Position numbers and translations under genes: made by a program. Positions 1 through 6,908 of a stretch of DNA of 8,953 nucleotides are shown in pieces (the first letter of the stretch is position 1; the number at the start of each line of letters is the position of its first letter). The notes below the pieces were generated by a model. The model was not told the origin of the DNA and made no database searches. It was given only the letters and a program-made list of their open reading frames with translations. Source of the stretch: a bacterium (GTDB lineage: Bacteria; SZUA-79; Acidulodesulfobacterales; Acidulodesulfobacteraceae); the NCBI GenBank assembly GCA_021794335.1, contig JAJYQZ010000044.1, positions 1 to 8,953 on the forward strand. The letters are read 5' to 3'.

Positions 1-329
1 AGGCGGAAAAGATAAGAGAGCTTATGTTTACATTTGACGATCTTGCAATGGTTGACGATAAATCTATGCAGTTAATGCTTAGAGAGATATCGCACGACCA
101 GATTGTTATGGCATTGAAAACAGCTTCTGACGAGCTCAAAAATAAGATCCTTGCCAATGTATCAAAAAGAGCGCAGGAAATGATAGCGGATGATTTAGAG
201 GCATTGGGACCCAAAAAGCTTTCCGAGGTGGAAAAGGTACAGCACGAAATTTTAAAGATTGCAAGAAGGCTTGAGGATGAAGGCAAAATCAGCTTAGCCG
301 TAAAAAGCGAAAGCGAAAAACTTGTTTAA
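1..329 (+). CDS. fliG: Flagellar motor switch protein FliG, C-terminal part (5' end outside window)
   Basis: FliG sits in the flagellar C-ring, where its C-terminal domain meets the stator and its charged helix helps generate torque and set rotation direction. The reading frame is open from base 3 and continues leftwards beyond the window, so only about the last 108 residues are seen. An internal ATG at 24 is not the start, because the residues before it (AEKIREL) continue the family pattern. The five charged residues known as K264, R281, D288, D289 and R297 in E. coli FliG line up here with K39, R56, D63, D64 and K72 of the visible fragment, so the charge pattern is kept with one Arg-to-Lys change. 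The ending with ARRLEDEGKI is typical. The stop lies just before fliH, consistent with a flagellar operon. Identification is secure; the full length is unknown. Confidence 0.95.
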   Translation, partial: AEKIRELMFTFDDLAMVDDKSMQLMLREISHDQIVMALKTASDELKNKILANVSKRAQEMIADDLEALGPKKLSEVEKVQHEILKIARRLEDEGKISLAVKSESEKLV

Positions 330-342
330 AGCAATTAAAATA

Positions 343-1071
343 ATGGCTGAAATTCTAAAAGGCGACGGTGTTAACATAGAGGGCAAAACCGTATATGACG
401 GGAACAAAACACTATTAGTCAATGTCCTGCAAAATGAAGTTAAAGACGATAATAATGAATTAATGGCGGCTTTGGAACCTGTCCCCGTTTCGCTTCAAAA
501 ATATATATTAAACTATATAGAAAATTATAAAAAGAAATTAGGGAAAGAGTATCGGGGCAGGGAGAAAGCCGTCTTCGACAGCGCCAGAAAAAGCGGCTAC
601 GAAGGGGGCTTTAACGAGGGCAGGAACGAGGCGTTAAGATTGTTGGAAGATAGCATCAAAAACATTTGGAAGGCTGCAAATTCCATCGAACAGTTTAAAA
701 ATATACTGTACGAGGATGTAAAAGCAGATGTAATAGAATTAACCTTCAATATTGCTCAAATCATTACAAAACAAATTGTTTCTACAAATTATGATGCGTT
801 GAGGGGTATAATTGCCGATGCAATAAATAACACATCGGCAACGGTAAATTTTAAGATTTATTTAAACGCCGCCGATTATAATACAATAAATAAAAACCCT
901 GACTTAATAAAAGATTCTATAACAAAAGAAACTAATATCGAATTTTTGCCCGACCCAAACATCCTGCAGGGGGACGTTATAATAAAAACTGATTTTGGTG
1001 AAATAGACGCAAGGTTAGCTTCGCAGATAGCACAAATAAAAAAAGCCTTTACAAAAATAACGCCCAATTAA
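343..1071 (+). CDS. fliH: Flagellar assembly protein FliH
   Basis: FliH is the cytoplasmic regulator of the flagellar export ATPase FliI and links it to the C-ring; it belongs to the stator family related to HrpE/YscL. Visible hallmarks are a glycine-spaced GxxGGFxxG helix near residues 85-93, a following long amphipathic region, and the C-terminal signature with GDVIIKTDFGEIDARL around residues 210-225, which matches the FliH C-terminal domain. The start is uncertain. An in-frame TTG at 322 would overlap fliG by 8 bases and add seven residues. I prefer the ATG at 343, 13 bases after the fliG stop, because MAEILKG resembles the usual FliH opening. Neither start has a clear Shine-Dalgarno sequence. 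FliI would normally follow, but the next gene is on the other strand, so the flagellar run stops here. Confidence 0.88.
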   Translation: MAEILKGDGVNIEGKTVYDGNKTLLVNVLQNEVKDDNNELMAALEPVPVSLQKYILNYIENYKKKLGKEYRGREKAVFDSARKSGYEGGFNEGRNEALRLLEDSIKNIWKAANSIEQFKNILYEDVKADVIELTFNIAQIITKQIVSTNYDALRGIIADAINNTSATVNFKIYLNAADYNTINKNPDLIKDSITKETNIEFLPDPNILQGDVIIKTDFGEIDARLASQIAQIKKAFTKITPN

Positions 1072-1080
1072 ATAAAATAT

Positions 1081-1599
1081 TTAAATTTTCTTAATTTTTT
1101 TAATCTTAAGCCTTTCCTTCTTCGAAAGCCTGTGCGGATTCCCCTTTTTCTTGCGATTTGACATATCCTCATCCTCAACGCAGTGCGGAGCAATATCGCT
1201 ATAACCGCCGTTAATAATATTTCCTGCAAGCATTTTAAATTCTTCGGGGCTCATACATGAGCAGTTCACGCCCTCAACGCTCCTTCTGATTTCATTGTCA
1301 TTCGTGACGACAATAGAATTTTCACACCCTTTTGCAAGTCTTACAATAACATCGTCCGCCTTTTCGTCCTTTTTGGAATATATTATTTCGATATTTTGAA
1401 GAACATATCTCGATTCCGACAATTCAAGCGTATTATACCCGTCAAAAACTACTATCACTTTATTTTTTTTTACATTATAATATTTTGATAAAAAATTGAC
1501 GGTATCGTCTCTCAGTTTTTGGAGCTTCTCCGATTTAACATTGATTTTAAAATATGAGTTAAAAATGAAGTTATATCCGTCTATTATAATTGTTATCAT
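1081..1599 (-). CDS. YacP-like NYN-domain RNase
   Basis: This 172-residue protein belongs to the YacP branch of NYN (PIN-like) nucleases. The characterised relative Rae1 of Bacillus subtilis cleaves mRNA on the ribosome; that function is family knowledge and not shown here. Visible catalytic-type residues are D7 and N10 in the opening IIIDGYN motif, D53 in FDGYN, the acidic pair D82 and D83 in EKADD, and D101 in TNDNE, an ordered set of metal-binding acids as expected. The last 25 or so residues are very rich in Lys and Arg, which fits RNA or ribosome binding. The frame is open upstream to a TTG at 1644, but ATG 1599 is preferred because the family begins directly with the first beta strand and a strong promoter lies just upstream. 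It is convergent with fliH, nine bases apart, and divergent from the sigma54 activator. Confidence 0.82.
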   Translation of the reverse strand: MITIIIDGYNFIFNSYFKINVKSEKLQKLRDDTVNFLSKYYNVKKNKVIVVFDGYNTLELSESRYVLQNIEIIYSKKDEKADDVIVRLAKGCENSIVVTNDNEIRRSVEGVNCSCMSPEEFKMLAGNIINGGYSDIAPHCVEDEDMSNRKKKGNPHRLSKKERLKIKKIKKI

Positions 1600-1608
1600 A
1601 ATATATAG

Positions 1609-1638
1609 ATTATAAATAATATGAGTAACTTTAGTCAA
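1609..1638 (-). promoter_or_regulatory. Sigma70-type promoter of the NYN RNase gene
   Basis: On the minus strand, TTGACT (1638-1633) is followed after 18 bases by TATAAT (1614-1609), a near-consensus vegetative promoter. Transcription would begin near 1601-1602, only two or three bases before the ATG at 1599, so the mRNA would be leaderless or nearly so; no ribosome binding site is visible. The -35 box lies inside the first codons of the divergent sigma54 activator gene. The region is AT-rich, so a chance -10 is easy, but the -35 match and spacing add weight. Confidence 0.5.
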
Positions 1639-3135
1639 ACCCAAAAAAACTTTAAATCATTAGTTTATATCATAATCAAATCAAAGCCGACAATTAGCCT
1701 GTTGAAAAACGGACTTAAAAAAACTATAGACGAGGCTAAGATAAGCGTACTGAAAAACATCGAAGAACTTCCCGCCAATTTCGACAATAATACTTACATT
1801 ATTATAGAAAATAATAAAACTTTTATATCTAAAGTATCAAAAATATCCCCCAAAAGAAATATAAAGATTTTTGTGTATATCGAGAGCATTTACAATTTAA
1901 ATACGGATGATTTAATCTTTTTTATAAAACATGACATCGACCATATAATTCACCCTGAAAATATTAAATATCTTAATTATGAAAAATTTATAGATTCAAA
2001 AATTTTTAAGAAAAAACATTATAACGCTTTTATCGATAAAGAATCCCTCCTTTTGGCAGATTTATGTCAAAGATTTGACGATACGGATATTGATACCGGG
2101 GGCTCTCGCGGGATTAATATATACGGGATTTCAAATCATATCAGGACAACCGTTGAAAAAGCCTATAAAATATCGAAATCCGACAGCAATGTGTTAATAA
2201 CGGGAGAATCAGGAACGGGAAAGGAGCTTATAGCAAGGTTAATACACGGCAAATCTAACAGAAATCAAAAGCAGATGGTTTCCATAAATTGCGGAGCTTT
2301 CCCCGAAGGACTTCTCGAAAGCGAACTTTTCGGATATAAGAAGGGGGCTTTTACCGGCGCTTTTAACGATAAACCCGGAAGATTCGAGCTTGCCGATAAA
2401 TCCACCATATTTTTAGACGAAATCGGCGATATGAGTCTTTCGCTCCAAGTAAAACTTTTAAGGGTAATTCAGGAACGCGAAATAGAACCTATCGGCGCTA
2501 TAAAGGCAAAAAAAATAGATGCAAGAATTATCTCGGCGACAAATAAAAATCTTGAGGATTTGATTGTAAAAAATATGTTCAGGGAGGATTTTTATTACAG
2601 AATTAATGTTATCCCGATTCATTTAGCCCCCTTAAGAGAGAGAAAAACGGACATTATTGTGTTAATCTATTATTTTTTAAAAAAGTTCAGCGCATATCAA
2701 AATAATCAGGTTTACGGTATGTCGGAAGATGCGCTTTTAACCCTTCTAAATTATGCCTGGTACGGGAATATCAGGGAAATAGAAAATCTTATTGAGATGC
2801 TTGTAGTGTTAAACGAAAGCGGTTTAATCACGAACAAAGATATACCCGAAAAATATTTTAAAAGCGGCGCAAATACTAATGCGGACGATAATCTATCGGG
2901 GAAAAAAGATATAATAATAAAAGATGTGCGAATAGGCTCCGTTGATTCTGGCTTCGCCGAAACCGGTTTCCGGTTCAATCTTAAAGATGAAATCGAAAAA
3001 ATCGAATTCGAATTTATCCGAAAGGCTATGGAAACTGCAGGCGGAGTGAAAGAAAAAGCCGCCGGAATGCTCGGCTTAAACAGAACCACTCTCATAGAAA
3101 AATTAAAAAGATATGAAAAAAATAGAAAGAAATAA
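1621..3135 (+). CDS. Sigma54-dependent transcriptional activator with degenerate receiver, possibly flagellar
   Basis: An enhancer-binding AAA+ activator of 504 residues that would remodel sigma54 RNA polymerase. Residues 1 to about 150 look like a receiver fold: a strand at 59-64 (YIIIEN) carries E63/N64 where the phosphorylated Asp would sit, and the usual late Lys-Pro is replaced by HP, so phosphorylation is unlikely. The AAA+ core has Walker A GESGTGKE (195-202), the sigma54-contacting GAFTGA loop (242-247), Walker B with D266-E267, and the REDFYYR segment (321-327). Residues 464-504 form a Fis-type helix-turn-helix. A linker of about 45 residues precedes it and includes GC-rich palindromes. 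Its position beside fliG-fliH and the receiver without an acceptor recall FleQ/FlrA flagellar master regulators, but this role is inference. Start ATG 1621 has no clear ribosome binding site. The 3' end overlaps the next gene by 23 bases. Confidence 0.88.
   Translation: MSNFSQTQKNFKSLVYIIIKSKPTISLLKNGLKKTIDEAKISVLKNIEELPANFDNNTYIIIENNKTFISKVSKISPKRNIKIFVYIESIYNLNTDDLIFFIKHDIDHIIHPENIKYLNYEKFIDSKIFKKKHYNAFIDKESLLLADLCQRFDDTDIDTGGSRGINIYGISNHIRTTVEKAYKISKSDSNVLITGESGTGKELIARLIHGKSNRNQKQMVSINCGAFPEGLLESELFGYKKGAFTGAFNDKPGRFELADKSTIFLDEIGDMSLSLQVKLLRVIQEREIEPIGAIKAKKIDARIISATNKNLEDLIVKNMFREDFYYRINVIPIHLAPLRERKTDIIVLIYYFLKKFSAYQNNQVYGMSEDALLTLLNYAWYGNIREIENLIEMLVVLNESGLITNKDIPEKYFKSGANTNADDNLSGKKDIIIKDVRIGSVDSGFAETGFRFNLKDEIEKIEFEFIRKAMETAGGVKEKAAGMLGLNRTTLIEKLKRYEKNRKK
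2950..2975. repeat. GC-rich palindromic segment in activator linker
   Basis: The decamer GGCTTCGCCG (2950-2959, itself a GGC-ttc-GCC hairpin) is followed by AACCGG-ttt-CCGGTT, a perfect 6-base inverted repeat (2961-2975). It encodes residues 444-452 (GFAETGFRF) in the flexible linker before the helix-turn-helix. The same decamer occurs at 3338-3347 in the next gene. It is possibly a small palindromic element inserted in frame; chance is not excluded. Confidence 0.35.
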
Positions 3136-5041
3136 AAAAACCGGCTTATTTTTTATCGCTTTAATAATTTTATTGGCAACGCACTCTTTTTTTCTAAATA
3201 AAGTTTACGGAAAAACGGCGCCGGCCTTAAATAAAAAAGCCCTTATGTTATACCGTAAAGCCGTGGCATATTACAATGCGGGCAACTTAAGAAGCGCGTT
3301 GAACGAAGTTAAATTTATACTGAATAATTATGACGCCGGCTTCGCCGGACCTGCCGCCTTGCGGAATTCCGTATCAAAGGAAAAAACATTTTCATCCGAT
3401 GTATATTATTTATACGGCAAAATACTTTATAAATACAGGAACTTTTTTATGGCAAAGCCATATTTTCAAAGAATTATATATAAAAACCCCGATTATAAAA
3501 AAATTTACGATGTCGTATTTTATATGGCAAGATGCGATTTCAATCTTAAAAATCACAGGCGCTCCATAAGAGATTTCGATTTTTTACTAAAAAAAACGGA
3601 AAAGGGGGCGGGGTTAAATGACAGGTCCCTTATTTATTTAACCCTTTCTTATGCGGCTTATCGAAAAGTAAAAGAAGCGGATAAATTATTTAACGAAGAT
3701 GATGTCAAAACTATCTTAAAAAAAATAGAATATTTAAAGAAACGTGGAAATTATTTCAAGTCGGTCTATTTGAATTATCTTATAAAATATAGAAATAGTT
3801 TATCCGAAGCTTTAATAATTTTAAATAATAAAAATTTATTTTATCCGAAAGAAAAGGATTTGTGCTATAAATCTTATTTTGAAGGACTTGTCTTTTTAAA
3901 AGAAAAAAAATATGCGGCAGCGCAAAATCTTTTCGCAAATTCCTCTAAATATTGTTCGGATTACTATTATCACGCTTCGGCGCTATATTACGGAATATCT
4001 TTAATAAAGCAAAATAATCCGGCGGGACTTAAATATATAAAAGACGAGTCGCTGGAAACGGATTATCCCGAAATTAAATTATCCGCTTTGAAATTTTTAG
4101 CGGAATTTTATAAAAAAAATAAAAAATACGAAACAAGTCTTGAATATTTAAAAAGAATATTATTCAGTTATCGATTACCCGAAAAAGGTACGGCTATATA
4201 TGAAAAATCGGCATCGGATTTATTATTTAAAATCATAAAAAATATGTATAAGCATAATGATTTTAAAAATCCATTTAAAATAATGGGAAAAATGGAATTT
4301 TTAATTCCAAATAAATTTATAAATCCGGAAACCTATTTGTATCTCGCCAAAATTAAACTTAAAGAAAACGACAAAAAGGGCGCCGCGGTTTACGCAAAAA
4401 AATATTACGATTTAAGCAAAAATATAAATTCTAAATTATTTTTGGCTTCCGTTTATTACAAAACCGGAAAATACAAAAAATCGCTGTTCCTTTTAAACGG
4501 CATACCGTTTAAAAGCGTCAATAAAACGGCCGCGAAAAACGGCATAATTAACTTAAAAATAGAATTGTATAAAAAACTAAATTATAAAAGCGGGCTTATA
4601 AATCTTTTAAAAGAAAGCATAGACATATTGCATGGATTAGAAAAAATAAAAAATCTTTATCTTTTGGCCGTATGCGATTATAACCTGCACAATATGAAAA
4701 CGGCGTCGATATATTTTAACGATGTCGTTAAAAATGGATATTCAAAAGCAAAAAATTATGAAAATATTTTATATAATTCATACTATTACCTTGGTCTTAT
4801 AAATTATAAATTTCATAACTATAATGCATCGCTTTTAGATTTTAAAAAGGGATACGGACTTAATAAATCGGGCGGGCATTTCCAGTACGAATTGTCCCAG
4901 ATAGCCTTTATCTACCTTAAATATTTAAATAACAAGACCCTTGCGTTAAAATATTATAAAGAACTTAACCGCGTTGCTGTCTCCGGAATCTATAAAAGTC
5001 TTGCCGCTTCAATGATTAGCGCTATCAACCTGCAAAAATAA
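3113..5041 (+). CDS. Exported tetratricopeptide-repeat protein
   Basis: A 642-residue protein opening with a clear Sec-type signal peptide: basic residues (KKIERNKK), a hydrophobic stretch at about 11-23, and likely cleavage near residue 33 (KVYG before KT). There is no lipobox cysteine, so a soluble periplasmic or otherwise exported protein is expected rather than a lipoprotein. The rest is a long run of helical repeats with TPR character, e.g. AVAYYNAGNLRSALNEVKFIL (about 45-70) and YLYGKILYKYRNFFMAKPYFQRIIYKNP just after, continuing to the C-terminus. Such proteins are scaffolds, so the partner cannot be named. It is unusually rich in Lys, Tyr and Asn. Its ATG lies inside the activator gene (23-base overlap, different frame), implying translational coupling and a joint role. 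A GC-rich insert lies at residues 74-87. TPR-family assignment is firm; function is unknown. Confidence 0.8.
   Translation: MKKIERNKKTGLFFIALIILLATHSFFLNKVYGKTAPALNKKALMLYRKAVAYYNAGNLRSALNEVKFILNNYDAGFAGPAALRNSVSKEKTFSSDVYYLYGKILYKYRNFFMAKPYFQRIIYKNPDYKKIYDVVFYMARCDFNLKNHRRSIRDFDFLLKKTEKGAGLNDRSLIYLTLSYAAYRKVKEADKLFNEDDVKTILKKIEYLKKRGNYFKSVYLNYLIKYRNSLSEALIILNNKNLFYPKEKDLCYKSYFEGLVFLKEKKYAAAQNLFANSSKYCSDYYYHASALYYGISLIKQNNPAGLKYIKDESLETDYPEIKLSALKFLAEFYKKNKKYETSLEYLKRILFSYRLPEKGTAIYEKSASDLLFKIIKNMYKHNDFKNPFKIMGKMEFLIPNKFINPETYLYLAKIKLKENDKKGAAVYAKKYYDLSKNINSKLFLASVYYKTGKYKKSLFLLNGIPFKSVNKTAAKNGIINLKIELYKKLNYKSGLINLLKESIDILHGLEKIKNLYLLAVCDYNLHNMKTASIYFNDVVKNGYSKAKNYENILYNSYYYLGLINYKFHNYNASLLDFKKGYGLNKSGGHFQYELSQIAFIYLKYLNNKTLALKYYKELNRVAVSGIYKSLAASMISAINLQK
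3334..3371. repeat. Stack of three GC-rich palindromes inside the TPR gene
   Basis: Three adjacent palindromes stand out from the AT-rich gene: CCGGC-ttc-GCCGG (3336-3348), CCGC-ctt-GCGG (3354-3364) and CGGAATTCCG (3362-3371). They encode residues about 74-87 (DAGFAGPAALRNSV), in the loop between two TPR hairpins where a few residues are normal. The core GCCGG-A-CCTGCCGC followed by CGGAA recurs at 6167-6186. Possibly a small dispersed palindromic element inserted in frame. Confidence 0.45.
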
Positions 5042-5059
5042 GAGGAGAAGACTCAACAC

Positions 5060-6889
5060 TCACGGCTTCAAATTTAATATAAACGGATTAATGTATTTTG
5101 TATAGATTAAGACGCTGTCCCTGTCCATATTTTTTATTTCGTCCGCCGATATCAGCGGATACAAACCGGATGCGACCGGCGTTTCATGAAGGGCATCGTA
5201 CCATAAAAACTTAATATCTTTTTTTATTAATTCTTTGTGAAATACATATTTTTCCCCCGACAATCCAGAATAATATTTACATGTTTCATGGCTTGCGTGA
5301 CCCATTACGATATGGGTTCCTATATTCGCCGTAATTAAAGAAGTATCCCTGTACTTGCTTTTTATAAAGGCGATATCCTGCACGGTTAAACACACGGCGG
5401 TGTTTGTTTTCCTTAAGTTCGCAAGTTCGACATCGAAGTTATTTAAAGATAACGCGGGAAACTCGTCTAAATACATAAAGATGTCGCGAGGTTCGTTCCT
5501 TTTGTTTTCGCAGGCATTGATTCCGCAGGTACCGGCTCTTAACCTTTTTCTTCTATCCTCATATATTTCGTTTATAAAAATACCGGTTATAAATGACATA
5601 AGTTTTGCCCCGCCGGAATTTATCTTTTCCTTCGGTATGCCGATTATAAAGAGTGTGTCGTTTTCGAAAAAATCCTCAATAAAAAAATCCCCGCTTCCGG
5701 TTTCGCTGTTTTCGTTATTACCCCCATCGGCATTGCTTTTAAAATAAGCAGCGACATTTTCGTCATTTAAAAAATCAAGGGTATTTAATATGTCCGTGAT
5801 AATCTTTGCTCTTTCGAAAGGCGGAAGTTCCAAAAAGTTATTAAATAATTCTTTTATCTTTTTATTATTTTCCCCGTCAAATTTAGTTATTTCTCTTTCG
5901 ACGAATTTAATGCCCTTTTCAAAGAAACTTTTAACGGTAACAAGATTAAAATATTTAACCTCATATTTGTATTTAAGATACAAAAGGCATCCGTAAAATA
6001 TATCGGACGACCTTTTTGAATAATATCTGTGGGCGTGAACATCGCCGCCATTTAGTTCCGCTCTGTCGGGATAAAAAAGCAAGGAAGACAAATTATACAG
6101 CTTATCGTTCGAAAGATGCTTTTTTTGCCTGTCTATTAAGGGATTAAAATGGATTCCTTGAAGGGCGCCGGCCTGCCGCACCGGAAAGTAAGGATCAAAA
6201 TGCGCGATTCTTTTCCCGGATTCTGCCAATTCTTTTTTAACGGATTCATAAAGGTAAGGGCTGTCGATGTCTATCGTAAATATGCTTAAATTGGCATATT
6301 TTGCGTCATTTATAATATTAGGAATTATGTAGCGGGATGTCTTTCCGCCTCCGGTAGGAGAAACAATGAGCGTATGTTCAAACCTTTTTTTCTTATCAAG
6401 CCCGATTAGCAGATTCGGAAATTTTTTATTTCCGCTTAAAATACCCAGGTCGAACGGCTTATTTTTTTTATAAATCTCGGTTTGGCAAGATATATCACAT
6501 AAGCTATTTTTAAAATTATCGGGTAAATTTTTTGCGTCAATTTTTTGACTTATATTTATATTATTAATTTTATTTTTAGAAATAATTAAAAATAGGAATA
6601 ATATTATCCATATACAAATATATTCCGTAAAAATAAGGGCAGGGTTAATAATCGTACTTTTATTTAATAAAGCAACGAGAATTATGGATAAGATTAAAGA
6701 TACCGCAAGTAATGCTATATTAAAATTTACAAGATTTGCATTCTTGGCGGCTTTGCCGTCTTGCGTCTCCTTTCGTTTTTTAGAATTAAAAGGCGTAAAG
6801 GCAAAATTGGAAACGATTTCTCCGTAAGCGGCAAAGCGGGCGGTTGCGGCAGGATGAGGGTTCTTATTCTTATCGAAAAACATATCCAT
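5060..6889 (-). CDS. VirD4/TraG-like type IV coupling ATPase
   Basis: Coupling proteins are inner-membrane hexameric ATPases that hand DNA or protein substrates to type IV secretion channels. This 609-residue protein has two membrane helices (about 53-75 and 80-103). A Walker A motif follows at SPTGGGKTS (177-185; K183, T184), after EHTLIV as usual in the family. Then come the HFDPY and FNPL motifs, Walker B IFMYLDE (470-476; D475, E476), a VQD motif downstream, and a C-terminal part with IGTHIVMG and YSGLSGE, typical of TraG/TraD. The N-terminus is unusual: about 50 residues precede the first helix and contain ARFAAYGEI, resembling a motif that in VirD4 follows the membrane part. Residues 236-242 derive from a GC-rich insert. 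It follows dedA by 19 bases, probably on the same transcript. No relaxase or channel genes are visible, so its partner is unknown. Confidence 0.82.
   Translation of the reverse strand: MDMFFDKNKNPHPAATARFAAYGEIVSNFAFTPFNSKKRKETQDGKAAKNANLVNFNIALLAVSLILSIILVALLNKSTIINPALIFTEYICIWIILFLFLIISKNKINNINISQKIDAKNLPDNFKNSLCDISCQTEIYKKNKPFDLGILSGNKKFPNLLIGLDKKKRFEHTLIVSPTGGGKTSRYIIPNIINDAKYANLSIFTIDIDSPYLYESVKKELAESGKRIAHFDPYFPVRQAGALQGIHFNPLIDRQKKHLSNDKLYNLSSLLFYPDRAELNGGDVHAHRYYSKRSSDIFYGCLLYLKYKYEVKYFNLVTVKSFFEKGIKFVEREITKFDGENNKKIKELFNNFLELPPFERAKIITDILNTLDFLNDENVAAYFKSNADGGNNENSETGSGDFFIEDFFENDTLFIIGIPKEKINSGGAKLMSFITGIFINEIYEDRRKRLRAGTCGINACENKRNEPRDIFMYLDEFPALSLNNFDVELANLRKTNTAVCLTVQDIAFIKSKYRDTSLITANIGTHIVMGHASHETCKYYSGLSGEKYVFHKELIKKDIKFLWYDALHETPVASGLYPLISADEIKNMDRDSVLIYTKYINPFILNLKP
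6164..6186. repeat. GC-rich repeat copy inside the coupling ATPase gene
   Basis: GCCGG (6167-6171), CCTGCCGC (6172-6179) and CGGAA (6182-6186) match, in the same order and nearly the same spacing, the element at 3344-3366. On the minus strand it encodes residues 236-242 (PVRQAGA), between HFDPYF and the FNPL motif, where relatives have a short loop. A further CCTGCCGC lies at 6846-6853 on the minus strand in the same gene. Confidence 0.4.
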
Positions 6890-6908
6890 ACCCAGTGTCC
6901 CGTGACGG

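Noticed and set aside
1072..1110. Bidirectional terminator between fliH and the NYN gene
   Set aside because: Only AT-rich imperfect symmetry, with no stable GC stem followed by a T-run.
1609..1620. Short inverted repeat ATTAT-aa-ATAAT as an operator between the divergent genes
   Set aside because: Pure A/T and too short; such symmetry is common by chance in this composition and overlaps the -10 box.
3171..3190. Sigma54 promoter-like TTGGCAAC in the TPR gene start
   Set aside because: The -12 GC is missing at the required spacing, and it lies inside the signal peptide coding region.
5042..5059. Terminator or small gene between the TPR gene and the coupling ATPase
   Set aside because: Eighteen bases with a GAGGAG stretch but no hairpin and no start codon in a usable frame.
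5355..5747. Open frame of 130 codons on the plus strand opposite the coupling ATPase
   Set aside because: Antisense shadow of conserved Walker B and downstream motifs; no domain or ribosome binding site of its own.
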